DNA of 64,000 nucleotides from Symbiodinium natans (taxonomy: Eukaryota > Sar > Dinophyceae > Suessiales > Symbiodiniaceae): assembly GCA_905221605.1 (NCBI GenBank), contig CAJNDS010002233.1, forward strand, positions 480,501 through 544,500, in the 5' to 3' direction. The translations under genes were made by a program, and so were the position numbers. The notes under the pieces are model-generated. The model was not told the origin of the DNA. It searched no databases and was given only the letters and a program-made list of their open reading frames with translations. Below, one piece after another: positions 61,318 through 64,000 of the stretch. Within the stretch, counting starts at the first letter, position 1. The number at the start of each line of letters is the position of its first letter.

Positions 61318-61500
61318 ATTTAGGGTTTAGGGTTTAGGGTTTCGGGTTTAGGGTTTAGGGCTTAGGGTTTAGGGTTTAAGGTTTAGGGGCAAACTGGGCC
61401 AGGTCCCGGCAGCAATGAGCCCGGTTGGCAAAAGGGGGCAAACTGGGGTTCCCCAAAATGAGTTTAGGGTTTGGGCTTCAGGGTTGCGGGTTTAGGGTTA
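61318..61500 (+). repeat. Interstitial telomere array, TTTAGGG orientation
   Basis: TTTAGGG units at 61318-61389 and degenerate ones at 61462-61500 run in the opposite direction to the 61.02-61.14 kb array, so the two form an inverted pair around about 180 bases. Confidence 0.9.
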
Positions 61501-61519
61501 AGCAGTATGCTGGTTCTAA

Positions 61520-61894
61520 GTGTGGTTTAGTGGTACGAACCCTTTCTCGGGGGTTCTCTTAATAAGGAGTATCGTGCTATGGGGTATATGGTCCCCTATT
61601 CTGGGGAACGATGAATTGGCTTGCGGTGTGGGTGGGAGTCCAGACATCGAGATCGCTGAGGTCACCAAGCAAGAGGCTTTTTGCTGGATTCTCTACTGTC
61701 CTTCCTTGGCGACTTTGATGTGTTCAGGGGGGACTAACGTTGAAATTTGTCGGAGATGTTCAATGCGGCTCTGCCGCCATGAGCTCCAGGCCACCGTATC
61801 AATGCAGTTCGCCAAAGGGCAGACTCTATCTCACTTGCTGCTGGATATCTTTACTTATTGGCGCCTTGCTCTGCACAGTAGAGAGGAGAGGTGA
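61520..61894 (+). CDS. Open frame of 124 codons, unknown
   Basis: The 5' half (GGSPDIEIAEVTKQEAFCWI) and the 3' half (VSMQFAKGQTLSHLLLDIFT) are coding-like, with a Cys-rich middle. No ATG at the start and no domain. From 61900 to 63300 I find no defensible exon. Confidence 0.25.
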   Translation: MWFSGTNPFSGVLLIRSIVLWGIWSPILGNDELACGVGGSPDIEIAEVTKQEAFCWILYCPSLATLMCSGGTNVEICRRCSMRLCRHELQATVSMQFAKGQTLSHLLLDIFTYWRLALHSREER

Positions 61895-62504
61895 CGGTTT
61901 GTGCAAGAGAGCCCCCATGCCGATGAGCTACGGAACAAGGGCTGTCTACGCAGCGGCTGCTGAATATGCGACCGGGCAATGTGAATGGAGACCTGAAAGG
62001 CATGCAGGCATGCAACATGGTCAGACCTGTCTTGCGAACATCTTGGTTTTCCCGGGGCCGGAAGAATAGAGGGCGGAAGCACAAAGAGGAGAGGTCGGGA
62101 GACCGGACAAACTCCACAACACACAGAGTCGAATGGGCGTGGCGAGTTGAAGTTGTGTCGACTGTTCGATGGTGTCTTTCCTAAGTCGACCCGCTTCAGC
62201 GCTGATGGGTCGGATCATCGCCTCTTCTACCTCTTGCCGCGAGGTCGCAAGAGATGTGTGGATCACGAGCTCAGAGTTGGCCCTACTCACACATATGTGT
62301 ATACATATATATATACACAATATTGTGAAGTCGACCAGCACTGGACTTGCACTAAGCCAATGCAATCACAGCCCGGTCACGCTGTTTTACGACTTCGTGA
62401 GTCCAAGCACTTGTGCAGCTACGCCTGAGTGCGTCCGGTCGGACCGCACAGCAACCTAGGAGCTACTGTACGACTCTACCGTGCTCAAAGGCACAAGCTC
62501 GGTA

Positions 62505-62517
62505 CTTGAGCCAAAAT
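62505..62517 (-). promoter_or_regulatory. Relict spliced-leader 3' end on the minus strand
   Basis: Read on the - strand, ATTTTGGCTCAAG matches the last 13 bases of the dinoflagellate spliced leader exactly; a further GCCA lies two bases upstream. By base counting this is expected about 0.002 times by chance in both strands of 64 kb. No gene is recognised downstream of it on the minus strand (62.5 to 62.0 kb). Confidence 0.55.
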
Positions 62518-63312
62518 ATTGGCATTGATACGAATTGCAAATCTACACATGCAAAGGAAAACTACAGTACTGGTTCTGGCAGCTCTGCACATGGAACGTG
62601 CGTGCTTAGACCTGCTCACATTCGCCCCTCAGCCGAGGCTTCCAGCTCATCTCGAGCTCGGAGTGCAGCAGGCACTCGCGCTGAACACAGAAAGGGAAGG
62701 GCGAGGGTGTCGCGTGCGACCATGGTGGTCCGCACATCATGAGCATTGGCATGCGGCAGGGACGCTAGCCCGCACCACCACAACGAACGCACGACGACAG
62801 CAACCCTCAGCAGCCCTTAACCACCCTTTCCCAGGAGGTCCTCACCCTTTTGCTGGTGGGCGAGGCTCTTGAATCCTCGAGCTGGTCTCTAGCTGCCAGT
62901 ACGCAGACTAGGGTACAAACTATGGTACACTGTACACTTCCGGTCCTAAGCTACGGCTACGGCTACTCACCTATCTGGAACTACCCTACGGGCTACCGGA
63001 CTCAGCGAGAGCCGCGCACATGGCTTGTGCCGCAGGCAATGCAGCTCACACGCGCTTCGGCGAGCGCATTGCCGCGACCAGGACACGGTCCGCAGCACCT
63101 GCAGAAGAGCACCCTCAGCACGAGGGGCCACAGGCAGGGCGGAGGAGAAAGGTGCGGGGAATGCAAAATGGGCAGGTTTCCAACCTGCCGCGGCTTTTCG
63201 CCCGCAGTCAAGCAAAAGAAAATGCAAAAGGTTGGCGAAGCAACATGCCGTGCTGCAACGCCTGCTCTGATAATGCGTGGATGCATACCACGCCGCGCCG
63301 ACTGGCCGCAGC

Positions 63313-64000
63313 CTACTCGATACCCTGTGGAGCAGTGTTGGGGGCACGAGTGGCGATGCCAGCAACGTTGGAGCTTCTGGCTCGCTCCAACTGAGGGCGC
63401 CTTGCGACCGCCTCATCGAGGGAGAATGCCTCAGCCGACACCCTCTGGAAATCCTCGATGTAGGACTGCGCGACCGGGTGCGTCTTGGCGACCTCAAGCC
63501 TAAGCCCTGCCTCCGCATTGGCTTTGCTGCTTGTGGTAAAATTGAGGCTCCCAATCAGCACCACCGCGCCATCAGGCCGCAGTAGGCAAAGGGCCTTGGC
63601 ATGGTGAAGCCCTTGGATACCGGTACCTACTTTAGCCCCGCGGCCGTCGCGAGCATAGGCGTCGCGCACGGATGTGCCGCAACCCACCTTCACCTCGGCG
63701 CCTGCAGCCGCCAAGCGTTTCAACGCTTGCCACTGCAGTTTGGTGCGGTGGCATTGTCCCATGTCGGCGACAATCCGAACGCCTGCGCCCTTGCTAAGCG
63801 ACGCTTCGATTGCCTCGATGCAGGATGGGCAATCTAAGCTGTACGCCCGGATGTAGATCACATCCTCTGCTGCTCCAGACCCAAGCAGCGTTTGGGCGGC
63901 CTGAACGTATGGCCCGCCCGCAAGGAATTCCGCTTCTTTGACTGGAGAACTCCTAGCGGGGACTGGGCCCTTGTTCCTCCGGCTGGGTGTGCGCGCCACA
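63313..64000 (-). CDS. Phospholipase D-like (PLDc) protein, partial
   Basis: The frame runs on the - strand from beyond the window end to a stop at 63313-63315, 228 codons visible. It has one HKD-type motif, H-A-K...D then IGSLNFTTSSKANAEAG (about 63530-63612), preceded by a PLD-like alpha/beta repeat (IEAIEASLSKGAGVRIVADM). One-motif PLD proteins such as mitochondrial cardiolipin hydrolase act as dimers on phosphodiester bonds. The spacing between Lys and Asp is seven residues rather than the usual four, so activity is uncertain. The N-terminus is Arg/Pro-rich and cut by the window edge, so the start is not visible. It is GC-rich and intronless here, and is the only clear gene opposite to the rest. 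Confidence 0.65.
   Translation of the reverse strand, partial: VARTPSRRNKGPVPARSSPVKEAEFLAGGPYVQAAQTLLGSGAAEDVIYIRAYSLDCPSCIEAIEASLSKGAGVRIVADMGQCHRTKLQWQALKRLAAAGAEVKVGCGTSVRDAYARDGRGAKVGTGIQGLHHAKALCLLRPDGAVVLIGSLNFTTSSKANAEAGLRLEVAKTHPVAQSYIEDFQRVSAEAFSLDEAVARRPQLERARSSNVAGIATRAPNTAPQGIE

Noticed and set aside
62967-63554. Minus-strand ORF of 195 codons rich in Arg/Ser
   Set aside because: Its first part overlaps the PLD-like gene in another frame and it has shadow-type composition.
1-64000. Bacterial operons, rRNA, tRNA, CRISPR arrays, viral or toxin genes
   Set aside because: No Shine-Dalgarno-led ORF series, tRNA cloverleaf, rRNA core, spaced repeat array, capsid, polymerase or toxin motif was recognised.

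Overview
This window looks like nuclear DNA of a dinoflagellate, probably Symbiodiniaceae (coral-symbiont type). The grounds are: nearly every gene I can recognise lies on the + strand, as in dinoflagellate unidirectional gene arrays; genes are cut into short exons by introns that often start with GC rather than GT and end with AG followed by G; interstitial plant/dinoflagellate-type telomere repeats (TTTAGGG/CCCTAAA) occur many times; and two perfect 12-13 base matches to the 3' end of the dinoflagellate spliced leader are present. No bacterial operon, rRNA, tRNA or CRISPR signal was seen. Exons were found by eye from open frames, splice-site context and reading-frame continuity, so most boundaries are predictions.

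Layout. 0-5.8 kb: scattered exon-like pieces of unrecognised genes. 5.9-8.3 kb: a WWE-domain gene, then a well-resolved five-exon P-loop nucleoside monophosphate kinase-like gene. 9.2-13.1 kb: a DxD nucleotide-sugar glycosyltransferase-like gene and a second possible glycosyltransferase-like ORF. 13.4-15.8 kb: single terminal exons. 15.9-18.5 kb: first cluster of HPR/OPR-like repeat exons (core like NTAWAFAKL). 18.9-25.6 kb: several short unknown genes. 25.6-27.4 kb: little coding signal. 27.4-33.2 kb: second HPR cluster, with a complete dynamin-related GTPase gene (27.6-31.0 kb) between its exons and a spliced-leader relict just upstream of the dynamin start. 33.6-39.5 kb: an ankyrin-repeat gene; one of its introns (34286-38567) contains an uninterrupted 1155-codon reading frame homologous to dynein axonemal assembly factor 9 (DAAF9/C20orf194). 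40.5-43.3 kb: a TPR gene. 43.6-44.6 kb: third HPR cluster. 45.5-49.8 kb: unknown genes, a J-domain protein and a gene of unknown family with well-matched exons. 50.3-51.0 kb: a gene resembling the C-terminal half of leucyl/phenylalanyl-tRNA-protein transferase. 51.4-57.3 kb: unknown exons and the fourth HPR cluster, one intron of which holds a large CTG/GCT array. 58.1-59.6 kb: a fold-back repeat cluster. 60-62 kb: weakly coding, rich in telomere-like repeats. 63.3 kb to the end: a PLD-family gene on the - strand, the only clear strand switch.

The genes do not form a metabolic pathway. The recurring theme is alpha-solenoid repeat proteins (HPR/OPR-like, ankyrin, TPR) in many small exons, with two large, nearly intron-free genes (DAAF9, dynamin) lying inside or between them in the same orientation. 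This is what insertion of processed cDNA into introns of repeat-protein genes would produce. It is the observation I consider most worth checking.
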